Shown piece after piece: positions 1-13,351 of a stretch of 64,000 nt of DNA (position 1 is the stretch's first letter; every line of letters starts with the position of its first letter). The DNA comes from Diphasiastrum complanatum. Its lineage: Eukaryota; Streptophyta; Lycopodiopsida; Lycopodiales; Lycopodiaceae. Under the pieces are notes generated by a model. The model ran no database searches and had not been told where the DNA came from. It saw only the letters and a list, made by a program, of their open reading frames with translations. The stretch lies in contig CM055096.1 of NCBI GenBank assembly GCA_029204225.1, positions 71,023,349 to 71,087,348 of the forward strand. Reading direction: 5' to 3'. A program made the position numbers and the translations under genes.

Positions 1-740
1 ATTGGTTTTGGCTTACTAAAGAGAATGTTTTCAGAGGTTCGATATAATCAAATGTAGACTATAGATCACAATGGAATCAAGTAACAATTGATTATGAACT
101 AAAAAATGGCCAAAAATGACAATTTCTAGATGGAAGTCAAAAAATGCTCTCTACTTTCCAAAGCAAAAGTGGATGAAGTAAACTGAGTTCACACGTGTGA
201 AATAGCTTAAAAAAGTAAGATTTATCATTTAATAAGTTTCATCCATACATAGGATCATAGATCCAAACAATGCTTCATAGATTGGAAAAAATTGGAAAAT
301 AGTCAAATCTTGCTATTTTGCCCCTACAAAATAGGATCCTTAAAAGTACAGCCTTCAAGCAAACACTGGTTTTCTCCTTCAATATGCCTCACTTTGAATG
401 CCAATAACTCTCCTTAGGATCCACCAATCCTCTTGAGGTCACTTGCATCACAATCTACACTTGATTAGCTTTCCATTCATATGCAACATGGATGGAAAAG
501 ATGAAAAGTAACACAGCCACCACTCTATCTTGATTGAAGGCCTCACATGTGCTACTACACTAGGTCGTACAGCTTTGAAATCAGAGAAAAAGATACATCA
601 ATGAGTGATGAAGAGAGTGGATCTAGTTAGCTTAAAACGAGTGCTAGTAAGAGGCAAAATGTCACCAACAATGATGAGAAGTCATTCCATTTGACAAAGC
701 AATGATTAGATGTGTATTCTCCTATCAAGCTCTGATACCA
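1..740 (-). mobile_element. Internal edge of a minus-strand copia-type LTR element
   Basis: Read on the minus strand, positions 740-729 give TGGTATCAGAGC, the usual primer-binding site complementary to initiator tRNA-Met in plant LTR elements. The LTR would start at 741 on the plus strand (TGAGAAC...), so bases 1-728 should be the untranslated internal region after the 5' LTR. No gag or pol coding is visible here. The far LTR end was not found; similar AT-rich sequence continues to about 1,300. Identification rests on the primer-binding site alone. Confidence 0.45.
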
Positions 741-1310
741 TGAGAACTTTTCACATGTGTGAACCAGCTGCAAGTACAAAGGATCAAGAGAATGAATGAT
801 TGCACACTAAACTAGCTTCCAAAAACAACGTGATGGAAAACATTGGCAAGCTAGTTAGCAACAAGGCAAGAGCATTCATCACAATCTAACTATCATTACA
901 CCTCAAATAGATCAAATTGAAGCTTTACTTGAAGAAGTGTATTCTTGAGGTACAAAGCCACATTATATATAATACAAGAGGCCTTCTAGAACTCATGGAG
1001 AGAGAGAACAATCTAGATGCCACATTGCCTCTACCTCTCTACTAGATGACAAAAAGAGAAATGGATAAGACTTGAGAATCTCTCTTTTTGAGAATCCTTG
1101 ACCTACAAGAGTTGCCTCACATGCTTCTTGATAGTTCTAGACCTACACATCACTATGAAGACTAAAAAATGTAACTTGACTCTAATTGAGAAATCTACGA
1201 AAGTCAACCATAGCCGTACTAAAAGAATGACTTGGATTAATGAGACAATCATCATCATCAACTCGTTAGTAACAGAGAAAAGTTGACTTACAAGATTTTT
1301 TTATCAACAG

Positions 1311-3246
1311 TGGACGCGGATTCTGGGGACAATATGCCAGTCGACTTTGATGAAGAAGATGGGTCTTCCACCTCATCGGCAAACCACATTAAATTTTGAA
1401 GTGGGAAAGTTTTGCCTTGCAGGTGCTCGACCTTTTGCCCAATTTTTTATATAAGCTACATTTGTCAACCTATTGATACGTGGCTAACTCTAACCTTATA
1501 ACACATTGTGCCAGGAAAATAATTGTTTGAGTGAGCTAAGTTGATTGTTGAAGCAGAAGAAGAAGAAGAAGAAGAGGAGGAGGAGGAGGAGGGAAGAGTG
1601 TGGATTGAGGGGGAGAATCATGATTGATAGGGGAGAGATAGTGTGCGAGGGAGAAAGTGTGAATGATGAAAGAGAGTTTAGGTGATAGGGTGTTTAATTG
1701 ATTTCAACAACACAAATTGGACATGAAACATTACTTGTATGCTTAATGCACAGTATACAGCCTAATTTCTAGAATATGAAATTCATGTCTAGAAGGGAAA
1801 AAAGTTGAAGCCTATTCGATTCGGCCGATTCGGTTTCCAAATGGGCAGTATGAATTGGTCTGAACTGGTCAAATTGGGTTGATTTGAATCGGACATGAAA
1901 CTATACCACCTACCATATAAATAACTAAGTAACAATAGTCAATTGCTCTGGAGTTTTATTTTTGCTATTGCTAACCGATAGGTTAGAAAATTTTGTAAGT
2001 TAATATACTATCAGATAGTGTCGATACAAATTGACCTTATTTGCAAGTTAACATAATATGTATTGAGCTAGCCACTATTGTTCTCAACTTGCATAATGCA
2101 CCAACAACAATAATGCATCCTGGAAAATCATTTCATATTTATTTGTTTATTGTTGTCATATCTTGACACACTTTGAATCGGATTTCAATCTTTGAGATAA
2201 CAAAAGAAAATGAATGTTGCAATTCCAAGACAAAAAAGATTGGAAAATAGTTAACTTACCTTGGATCCAGTGTTCAGGAAAGCCAATAAAGTATAGCAAT
2301 GGAAACTGTATCTCTCTCCGAAATTGGTTTCATAACATGAAGTTGACTTCTATGAAAATAATAACTTTTTTTAAATGCAAGAAATTTTTTATTTGTTGTT
2401 TTCATATGGAGGAAACTTGTTTATAATAAAGTAGGAAGATCCTTATAGAACTTAGGCTACATAGATTGATTGAGTTAATAAAATGATTAGTTAATGTAAG
2501 TTTATAATATTTTGTCAACAAAAAAACTAACATGTAGGATCTAGTAGGCAAGAAAATTTCAAAAACCAACTTCAAAAATTGGAGGGAAACCCCAAAAAGG
2601 TTTTCATAACATTGCTTGGATCGAAATCTTAGGCAATCACATTTTTATTTTTTTATTGTTCAAGATATTTGTGTAAATGCCTTTGTGTATATAGGACCTT
2701 TCATGTCTTTTAAGGCCACTTGAATGTTAACTTTTTTGGTTGACCAACTTAAACACATAGTAATAACTTAAAAAGTATGATATACTTTTGCTAAGCAATG
2801 CCAAAAAAAAGATTAATTTGCTTCCCAAAATCATTTCTCATTGGCTTGGGCCTTTCAGATCACATCCTCTCAACCAGTGCTCGTAAAAATTTTTCATACT
2901 AACCTTATAAATAACCCACAAAATGATTATGGAATCGATAAAAGGTTCAAATAAAACCTTAAACCTCGTATTTTTAACTAAAACCACTTGATTTTGAGCC
3001 ACATAAAAAACCTATAAATCTAAAATAAAGCGATAAATAATGAATTTCAACAATGGGTTGTTTGTATTTGTGGTGAGCACTCGGAGTCTCAACCTATAAA
3101 AGTGGATAAGAGTGACAATCTAAAATAAATTCAAAAATCACTAGTTAAGAGTGCCCGTCGTTGACGGGCAATGGCGGCCGATCTAGGTGGCGGCCGACGA
3201 TCTAGTGTGTGACATTAGGCCGATGATCTAGTGTGTGACATTAGGT
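1311..3246. other. Non-coding stretch with a purine tract
   Basis: I see no gene here. Positions 1551-1592 form a GAA/GAG purine tract. Around 1,815-1,895 a short word (ATTCGATTCGG and relatives) is reiterated, like the ends of the hAT-type elements further right. The rest is AT-rich with no open frame worth calling. Confidence 0.4.
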
Positions 3247-3530
3247 GTGACATTAGAGAGACAAAGACCATGTGGTTTGCGGGTAACCCAGAGCATTTAG
3301 GCTGCATAGGGACGTGAGACAGAGCGAGCAACCAAGTGTGTGTGTGTGTGTGAGAGAGAGAGACTTCCTTCTTTCAGACCACATTTCAACTAATCTGTAA
3401 CCGCACTGTAGAGGGCCAGCATGCGATTCATAACGATTCCAAGTCTGAAAGGAAGGAAATTGGAACCTTCCAAATCGTAGAGTCAAAGTTGTGATGACCA
3501 ACGGTAAGGCCGAAACTTACAAAACTGCAT
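3247..3530. repeat. Dispersed repeat A, uninterrupted copy
   Basis: This segment contains in order a block matching 6,842-6,912 (ACCATGTGGTTTGCGGGTAA and following), a GT/GA microsatellite, and a block matching 7,960-8,095 (AACGATTCCAAGTCT and following). In the second copy the two blocks are separated by about 1 kb carrying a Helitron helicase fragment, so this copy serves as the empty-site form. Confidence 0.7.
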
Positions 3531-3535
3531 AGGGA

Positions 3536-4307
<772 letters not shown>

Positions 4308-4325
4308 CCCCATTCTGCACACCAA

Positions 4326-5027
4326 TTAATCTCGGTAAAAATTCAGCCGTTTGATAGGTATGTCGCTCTTTGTGCTACTTTGCCCTTCCTTTCCAATAAG
4401 TCGTATTCTTTTTCTTGTCCCAGATGTAGATACTACGGAGTTTGGATTGTTGAGATTAAAATTGCCCATTCTTTTGCTTGTATTCTGAAAGTATTTATCC
4501 TGGAGAGTGGAAAAGCTTGGTCGTTTAAGGAGATGCTCTATCTCTCGTACGTTTTCAGCATCGCCTAGGTGTGATAGGAGTTTGGTAGAAGAATCTTTGG
4601 CAAGCTCAATAGAGACATCAACCATGTACTGTCGAATGAAAAGAAAGGTAAGGTGTGCCTTAACCACATCTCTGGTGGGCTTATGTAGCCATAGGAAGAA
4701 AGCATTCATTTGGTTTTGGAGAGAAACACCAGGGAAGAACTTGCCTAGGTTGTTCATCATATACCAAATGGCGTGGTCAAACCAGATAATGGACGAATTG
4801 TTTTTGCATTTATCACCACATCTACATTTAAAGAAACGTCGTTTCCAGTTCCAGATTCTTGCTTGGTGAAGGTTTATCCTATTGAAGCCAGTCTCAAAGT
4901 GTCCTCTGATTCTGGCCCAGGTTTGCTCAGAAGGGCAACGGGAAGGCTCAAATTTGTTCATGCGAATAATGATATCAAAGGCTACAGGAGCTTCAAGAGA
5001 AGGATTTTTGTGTAAAGCAGCAGACTT
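4326..5027 (-). CDS. Unrecognised ORF between the 620-bp direct repeats
   Basis: An open frame of 234 codons runs on the minus strand; its only upstream Met (4,961) gives 211 residues. The residues before that Met (5,027-4,962) read like coding sequence, so this may be one exon of a longer gene. The middle has a Cys-x-Cys-Gly-x3-Cys cluster (KCRCGDKCKNN) and a helix-rich, tryptophan-rich segment; the C-terminus is basic. I cannot assign a family. The plus-strand ORFs over it are shadows. Its place between two direct repeats suggests it may belong to a mobile element, but that is inference. Confidence 0.35.
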   Translation of the reverse strand, partial: KSAALHKNPSLEAPVAFDIIIRMNKFEPSRCPSEQTWARIRGHFETGFNRINLHQARIWNWKRRFFKCRCGDKCKNNSSIIWFDHAIWYMMNNLGKFFPGVSLQNQMNAFFLWLHKPTRDVVKAHLTFLFIRQYMVDVSIELAKDSSTKLLSHLGDAENVREIEHLLKRPSFSTLQDKYFQNTSKRMGNFNLNNPNSVVSTSGTRKRIRLIGKEGQSSTKSDIPIKRLNFYRD

Positions 5028-5652
5028 CTATCTCTTTTTCAGTAAGGTGTGACATCAAGATCCAAAGGTCGATGGCATAGAGGCAAGAAAATTGACAGTA
5101 GGAAGGCTCCAGAGCATGGTTTTTATAAGGTATCAGGGCATATCCGTGCCATTCTAATCCTTCTGTAAAAATCGTTTATCTTACGCAAATCCATGTTGTC
5201 CAAGATAATTTGAGGAGAAACCTTGTTTTGGGACAGCGTGAATGTCATTAAACGTAGAAAAATTATATTATCTATCAAGTGATACAGTCAAACTGAATAG
5301 AAGCCAACTAAATTCTATGTTTTAGGATCCTTATTAGTCATCTAGAATGGAATATATTTGTGAAGAGACACCTTACCTTTTGAACATAGGTGATGCTTGC
5401 AAAATCTGAAAACTATTCGGAAAACCCTTACCTGAATGATTGTAGCAGTGGTCTCTTGTGAGGATGTCATGTTTAGTCCCCTCGAGTGCTCTTGCCTTCT
5501 TTAGTCTTAAAACGTTCATACCATTATTGTCAGCCATTGCAAAGGCGATAAAAAGTACTTTAAGGAGAGCCTATCATTCATAGCTTACACAAATCTGAAG
5601 CGAATGGTTTCATGTGCATACCTGTGCAAACGCTTATCGCTTTATGGTTCGA

Positions 5653-6281
5653 AACCGAACCTAATAAAAAATGAAGATGGTAGTAATATTCGATGTCACA
5701 GAGAGTGCAAGTTTAATTTGTTAGTGCTTACACATATTAGTCTTCCCTGTGAAGAAGCAATCAATCACAAGTATGATAACGAAACTGGTTACAACTTGAG
5801 GTATACTAATCATAATCAGCATGTGCCAGCATCTGAGTTGTATCTTTTGATAATAGTATGATACTACAGTAGCTTCGTTTCTGGAGTATGTATGTAACCC
5901 TTAGTTACTTATGGAAAAACCACATATTCATGCTGTCTTTTGAAGGATAGTAAAGCATATTGTAAACTGTAGTTAACAAACCACATTATCATCCATTCAT
6001 ATCTATGATATGGAGTTTGAATCCATATAACCATTTATGGGATAGAAAATGCTTCATCGCTGGTCATAATGAAGCACTTGCCTCAACCTATCACACAAGA
6101 TGTATAGCTATCCTTATCATGCTTTTTGAAGTATGCACACATCGCTGGTCAATCGTTGGACAGCTACCCATAAGTATCAATATATTGATTATCTTGCTCA
6201 GGATAGATCGCTGCAGGTCCATCGTTGGACATCAACCTATCCATCCTCAGCAAGCCTCTCTATTACTAAGTGAGCTTCATC
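5653..6281. repeat. 620-bp direct repeat, copy 2
   Basis: Second copy of the segment at 3,681-4,307. The CATCGCTGG / CATCGTTGG word continues past the repeat end at about 6,281-6,375 (CATCACTGGACAACGG, TTTGCTGGACGGCGG), where copy 1 instead enters unique sequence. Confidence 0.85.
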
Positions 6282-6751
6282 GCTGGTCCATCACTGGACA
6301 ACGGATAGAATATGGAGTAATAATCATGCCAAAAATGGTAATATGAACCCACACTGATCCTTTGCTGGACGGCGGATTCATACCTTCCTACTTATCATCA
6401 ACCACATCTAATAACATTCAAAAGTATACAAGAGATGAATGCAAATACATGATACAAGCAAAAACCACATACCGTAGAGTTTAAAGCAGATAACTTCAAG
6501 CCAGGGAGGGCGCCATCTCTTCCAAACTTCTTCTCACCGTAAAGTAGAAGAAACTCCTTCGAGAATAGGCTACATATAGTGGTTCCATAGGAAGTATCGT
6601 GGAAGCTACCCTTCAACCAAAAATGGTGGGAAAATTCTTTTTGAAAAAGTATCAAAACAGGTTGGGTTGGCAAAAAAGTTTAGGACCCTCATATCATAAC
6701 TGTTTGTTTATAGCGTGATCAAGGTAGTAATTTTTTTATGAAGAAGAGTCC

Positions 6752-6851
<100 letters not shown>

Positions 6852-6907
6852 ATGCGGTTTGTAGTTACCCCAGACCATTTTGGCTGCACAAGGACCGTGA
6901 GAATCGT

Positions 6908-6950
<43 letters not shown>

Positions 6951-7009
6951 ATCCAAGTGTGAGAGAGAGAGATAGATACCATCCAAGTGTGAGAGAGAGA
7001 GACCATTGG

Positions 7010-7900
7010 AGTTCCCTTGTGATCTATTGATGGACATTGCGAATGCGGGTTTCACAAAAAATTGTAGTCTCTTGAACTCAAATGGTAGATTTGAGTTGGT
7101 TAGTACCAACAGAATGCGCAAAATCATCACTCTCGTACCAACATTTTTCCCCGCCACTATCTCTGCCTCAATGATCGTTCTCCCCAACTTCCGCATGATC
7201 AATCTGGTACCATTGCATAGGCCAATCTCATACGATAGCGTACGCAAGAGAATCACTATCATCCCTTCTTTTAACACCAACTTGTGAGGTGGACACCCAC
7301 TCGGCTGCAAGGTGTTTAAAAACTCCACATGACAGATGTTATTATTGTCACTATTGACCACACTATCAACACTATAGAATGTGCATGCATCACCTAGAAA
7401 CAACTCCGTCACTTGTGCATTTATGAAATCCACATCATCATTCAATGGCATATAAATCGATCGACCCCTCCAAAAATCAGCACCCCTATAGTTTTCCATG
7501 ATGTTTGGAAATGCAAATGTAATCAAGTCGTCCACCTTCTCACTCTCAAGGCAAATATTGCGTGGTAGAGAGTTTTTCGCCACACCATCATGCATAAAGG
7601 AATGCTCTCTCCCGTCACCAACTCGGAGCAAATACTCGGCAAACTCCCTTTGGTTCAACACATCACCCCCCTCAAAACCCAACACCCTCATGTTTATTTT
7701 CAAACGATGGACCTCGAAAGAACTCCAAATGGGAGAGTACTTTAACAATGCACCTACAACTTGAGCACGGTCTCCCCGTTTAACTATAGGCAATATCTGT
7801 CTAAAGTCGCCTCCTAAAACAACTGGTATCCCACCGAACGTAAAATCGCTCGACGTAATGTCATGTAAGGACCTTTCCACACATTCAACGATGTTTCAAC
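7010..7900 (-). pseudogene. Helitron-type PIF1-like helicase fragment
   Basis: The minus-strand frame encodes the C-terminal half of a PIF1-like superfamily 1 helicase of the kind carried by Helitrons. Visible landmarks are VVLGGDFRQILPIV (helicase motif III region), LKINMRVL, NIMENYRGADFWRGRSIYMP, and the motif VI-like AFAMSINRSQG near the end. The Walker A region and the Rep/HUH endonuclease are missing. Past SINRSQGN the frame runs into GA microsatellite, giving an artificial Ser-Leu tail down to 6,708. The fragment is inserted in repeat A, so it looks like a dead, truncated piece and not a host PIF1 gene. Helitron termini were not found. Confidence 0.8.
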
Positions 7901-7954
7901 AATGGATGGTTCAGAGACTTGCCTGTAGAAATACAAAGGAATTTGCCACAGGCA

Positions 7955-8095
7955 GAAACCGCATTTCAACTAAACCGCAACCGCACCGCAAAGGGCCAGC
8001 ATGCGGTTCATAACGATTCCAAGTCTCAAAGGAAGGAAATCGCAACCTTCCAAACCGTAGAGTCAAAGTTGTGACGACCAACGGTAAGGCCGAAA
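7955..8095. repeat. Dispersed repeat A, right half of interrupted copy
   Basis: Matches 3,385-3,530 closely (GGGCCAGCATGCGGTTCATA against GGGCCAGCATGCGATTCATA). Its left half lies at 6,842-6,912 on the other side of the helicase fragment. Confidence 0.75.
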
Positions 8096-8291
8096 TCTTT
8101 GATCCATTCTTTTACTTGGCAATCTGGAATTCGTAGCAGAGCATCCAATGCGACTCAGACTAAAGACTTTATAAAATGACTGAATGAAAACAAAACGCAC
8201 AATTCGGACACTAAATGAGACAATCCAACCACTGTTACAACAACTTCAGTTCATGAACAACGAGGGCAGTTGAGCTGACCTTGATCATTTC

Positions 8292-9418
<1,127 letters not shown>

Positions 9419-9637
9419 TTGTAGCATGGATATGCTATGGATATTGTAGTTGGCGGATGCAATCAGAAAGAAGAGAGCAAGAAGATGATGGAGAGAGAGT
9501 CCCGCATCCCGCACCTGCTCAAACCTTACCTTGTAGCATGGATATGCTATGGATATTGCAGTTGGCGGATGCAATCAGAAAGAAGAGAGCAAGAAGACGA
9601 TGGAGAGAGAGGCCCGCATCCCGCCTGCTCGCGATTG
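9419..9637. repeat. Tandem duplication, 112-bp unit, two copies
   Basis: The unit beginning TTGTAGCATGGATATGCTAT occurs at 9,419 and again at 9,531, exactly 112 bp apart. The copies differ at a few bases and diverge after about 9,625. It lies 0.5-0.7 kb upstream of the membrane-protein gene. Confidence 0.85.
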
Positions 9638-9871
9638 AGAGAAAGACAGAGCGCGCGCACATTATGGGGGGAAAAGAAATTGAAATCGTGTGTGCACGTG
9701 CGTGTGCCCAAAAAAAAGAAAAAAAAATTGCTTCTACGTGTTATTTTTTCCATGCATAGGACCTTTCTCACGTTTTTTAACTTTTCGCGTTGTAAAACGC
9801 GTGACATTCTGTTGCGGGCAAAGCGTGACATTTTTGATGGCATGGCAACATTCTCTCTCTAAAATAGTTTT

Positions 9872-9882
9872 AATATATATAT
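9872..9882 (+). promoter_or_regulatory. Possible TATA box of the membrane-protein gene
   Basis: AATATATATAT lies about 250 bp upstream of the preferred ATG at 10,130, with CT-rich sequence before it. It is only a compositional match. Confidence 0.25.
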
Positions 9883-10129
9883 CACATAGACCACCATAGC
9901 ATAAGATGAAGGTGGGACTGGGTCCAGGGCCTAGGCCCACGAGGCACGATGTACATCGAGTAAACGTGGGTAAGAGGCATGTCACTTGCATCAACATATG
10001 CATCTTCGTCGAACTTGGAAGCAGCCCTCGTTCTCCCCTGCTGCTCCTCCTCCTCCTCCTCCTCTTCTTCTTCTTCTTCTTGCACACTGCCCACACAGGA
10101 ACCTCCTCCTCCTCCTCCTGGAAACAAGA

Positions 10130-10759
10130 ATGAATACGAACCACAGCAATTTCGACAGCAGCAGCAATGGCAATGGCAACAGCATCAAAAGAAAGAGTCG
10201 CCAGCAGTCGATCGAGGAAATTGAGGCAAGCACTCCTCATAAAGTGCTGTTACAGGAGTGGCAAAATGAAGAAAGTCTTCTCAGGTCCAGGATCGAGCGC
10301 AAAGAACTCAAATACAACAACGCCCAGAACGAAATCTACCAGCTCCTTGGCCTGTTCTTCGTTTTCCAGGGTGTGATCTTAACGGCAGTCGCGCAAGCCC
10401 AGGCACTCACTTGCAAACATTGGTGGAGCCCCTTCACTCTCTCGCTCTTTGCCTCTCTTGCCACTCTCGGTGCCCTTCTGGAGAAGCTTGCTGCTCTTCG
10501 AAAGTTCCAACAACAACTGCTCCTGGATAAGGATAATGCACGAATTCTATTCTGTTCTATCAGAGACCTCAAGGATAAAGGCTCCAGCTTCGACCTCGAA
10601 TCAGATCCTGGCCGTACCAAAAATCAACGAAGGCTACTGTGTTCAGCCAAAAGAGAAGCAAGCATTTATATTTTCTTCTATGGAGCTGCTGTGATGACTG
10701 TGCTGGTGCTTTTCTCTGTAATAATTCTTGCATCCTGCGTAAAAATTCTGTGTCACTAG
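10130..10759 (+). CDS. Single-exon three-pass membrane protein, plant uncharacterised family
   Basis: Encodes 209 residues. The frame is open further upstream (Met at 9,986), but that stretch is low-complexity CCT/CTT repeat, so the ATG at 10,130 (MNTNHSNF) is preferred. Residues 1-35 are polar and Ser/Asn-rich; about 38-72 form a charged, coiled-coil-like helix (LLQEWQNEESLLRSRI). Three hydrophobic segments follow: about 73-92 (GLFFVFQGVILTAVAQA), 101-122 (FTLSLFASLATLGALLEKL) and 179-206 (IFFYGAAVMTVLVLFSVIIL). The layout of N-terminal helix, a paired hairpin and a C-terminal anchor, with a conserved-looking LTCKHWWSPF loop, resembles uncharacterised plant membrane proteins I recall, but no function is known to me. 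There are no internal stops or frameshifts and the base composition is gene-like. Confidence 0.8.
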   Translation: MNTNHSNFDSSSNGNGNSIKRKSRQQSIEEIEASTPHKVLLQEWQNEESLLRSRIERKELKYNNAQNEIYQLLGLFFVFQGVILTAVAQAQALTCKHWWSPFTLSLFASLATLGALLEKLAALRKFQQQLLLDKDNARILFCSIRDLKDKGSSFDLESDPGRTKNQRRLLCSAKREASIYIFFYGAAVMTVLVLFSVIILASCVKILCH

Positions 10760-13200
10760 TAAATATTCTACTGCATAGTGACTGACAACCGAGCGAGCAG
10801 TATATCATATTGCACAACTTCTGTACCTTTTTTACTCTCGATCCCGATCCGAGCCTTAAAATTGAGTTGAATATCTGGATCATCGGGTGTTTATTAAAGC
10901 ATAGACTTATAAACTAAAATCGGTATACAGTGAGAATTGCACACGTTGATTCTATTAAAAGATCGAGCTGCCTGTCTTCGGCCAGAACAGCAGCCTCCAT
11001 CAACTAGCATACTTTTTCTTGGAGCTTTAGGTGGTGTTTTTTCGTTTGAGAATGATCCTTTCAGATGGAATGGTTATTGATTTGATACTTGTGCTGGTCA
11101 CGACCTAGATTGATGCAACAATTGGTCTAAGCAAATATAGCCTGATGTGAAAGAATGCAGGAAAATTTTACCGATTATGCTTACATCAAGTGGAACGCAC
11201 TACATTAAAACCTTGTTAAACATTAAACTATTAAATAATTGAGTCACAGAAAGGGCATGGAAATTTCTGAAAAATGGTGTTGGGGTGTGTGTGTGTTCTT
11301 CCTGTTTCATGACAATGAGTTCACATTGCAAATGTCTTACAGTAGGCTACCTAGCATTACAGGTCTCAATGAAAAATTATCATGATATTCTAAAAAGATC
11401 TTCCTGGATTTGTGCCAATCCGAGTCTGAAAGACTCCATTTTGCAAGATGGACTTCCTTTACAGGAAAAAATTTGAATAGGTGTGACGACAGCTGTCTTG
11501 CATTAAACTATCAAATTGGATGCTTAGTTTTGGACTGCTAAGTGAAAAGTCTGAAATTTGGGATTCAAATGCATTCAGAGCCACTTCCTTTCTAGTGAGT
11601 TTGAATCAGTGTTCAAACACACTTCGATGCAACATCCATAAGTCGGTCTCTCAAAATGCAGTCATCACATCCTGGATAACATTGATGGCACACGTCTAAT
11701 CAAGTAGGGCTATTACGCAGAGAGACTACTTACAATTATTGGAAGAATTAATCAGTACCATAGTATTGACATGTCATTCATACTTGTCTTTTACATGATT
11801 AAGAAGCCTAGAGATTAATGCAATTGACATCCTGTATTTTCATAAGAAACTTGGACTTGCTAAGCTCTCAGATAGACTAGCAGTTGCAGAGAAGCAAGAT
11901 AAAATTGATCCAATTAACACCTAAAAATTGAATCTGATAAGCTAGATGAGATGGAGTACAAGATTCAAGATGGCCAAATAGATCTGAAGATGACCCAAAG
12001 TACCAAAAGAAAAAGATAGTAGTGCAAAATTGCTCAAATTTTAAAGACTATTGAGACGTTCCAGCAATTACATGGAGTCCAAGATTAAAGTTTTAACAAG
12101 ACAGCTTTCATATTTGAGATTGCGTATCCATATCGACCACTTTTTATATGTTACCAAACATCCCCTCATCTAGGATTATAACCTTTAAAAAGGTCACAAT
12201 TGTGGAAAGTTTGTTAACTCAGAAATTTACTATTGCAATTTTAAGTGTTTAAAACACTGAATTGACAAATGTGCTTAAAGCTCCCTTGCAAAACAACGCC
12301 ATCTCATCAATTGACATAGGCCGACTTCTGATCTGTAGCCCTAGATGAAGCTTTCTCATCACTAGCAAAAATCAACATGTATTCAATTTTTTGTTCCTTA
12401 TCAAAAAGCTCTAATGTATGCTATTATAAAATCTCAAAGACGAAATTAGACTCTAGTGTGGCCAAAAGCCAAATCAATAGTGTTTTTTATACTTCTACCA
12501 AGACATAATCAAATAGCACTTTACATTTAGTAGTGTAATTGTCAACACACTTCAGATGTCCCTAACCAATTTACACAATAATATGGGCACGTTGTAAAGG
12601 CCTGCAATAAATCTCTTACAGGATAGTACGCATCCCTAAAGGCAATGAACTTATTGGAGTTGGTGAAACAATAATGCAGCAGCATTAACATTTCGAAACC
12701 CAAATATTATGAAGACTACAAATCCAAAGCGAATTTCTTTAATTATTATTTTAAAATCATTTTGAACAACAATTGCTCGAAACTCAAGTTGGTCCCATGC
12801 TTTCTGACACCATTTTCACCTCCTACAGATGGTTACTTGGCATGGTGGTTGTTATGTCCATGTCCAGTATGTGGGATTCGGAATAATTCCTGACATGGAT
12901 AGATGATACTCCAGTGTTTAAGGTATAGTGTATACAGATCACCAGCCTCTAAAGTACTTTTGCAATCAAAACAATTTGAGGGGTCGTAAAGCTCGCTTTG
13001 ATTTTTCAAAGGAAGCTCTAACCAAGTTGCAGACGCTCTTAATCGGATTGGTGAATTTAATGAACTTTCATTCCCCCAGATTTCGATTGATCTATATCTT
13101 TCGTTGAGAGGAAAGTTACATTTGTGGATGTCCAAGGATTTTTACTCATGAGCCTAGACAAGAACATACTATATTTGGAAAAGAGGCCAAAAATTTTATA
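10760..13200. other. Intergenic region
   Basis: The first few hundred bases are presumably 3' UTR of the membrane-protein gene. I see no tRNA, element end or convincing coding region. A 100-codon minus-strand ORF at 12,833-13,135 is not recognisable. Confidence 0.4.
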
Positions 13201-13229
13201 GGGCACTTACTAGAAATAGAACCCTTCAC

Positions 13230-13237
13230 TATATAAG
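13230..13237 (+). promoter_or_regulatory. TATA box upstream of the H3-like gene
   Basis: TATATAAG lies 115-130 bp before the candidate start codons at 13,352 and 13,364, in CCTTCACTATATAAGGGTGC. A pyrimidine-rich leader follows. Retention of a promoter argues against a simple processed retrocopy. Confidence 0.5.
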
Positions 13238-13351
13238 GGTGCTTGGGTCCTCATTTCTCCACTTCATCCCTTGAGTGTCAGAGTGTCAGTTTTTTTAAAT
13301 TCTCTGTTTTTCATCTCTCGTGTTCTCTGATACGTTTTCAAAGGCTAACCA

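Noticed and set aside
7010-7900. Host PIF1 telomere/replication helicase gene
   Set aside because: Truncated, lacking Walker A region, inserted in a repeat, and ending in a microsatellite; Helitron origin is simpler.
9986-10129. Upstream Met extension of the membrane protein
   Set aside because: The added 48 residues are Pro/Leu runs from CCT/CTT repeats; the ATG at 10,130 starts normal protein sequence.
12833-13135. 100-codon minus-strand ORF
   Set aside because: No recognisable motif, no splice context, and no neighbouring exon; could be chance.
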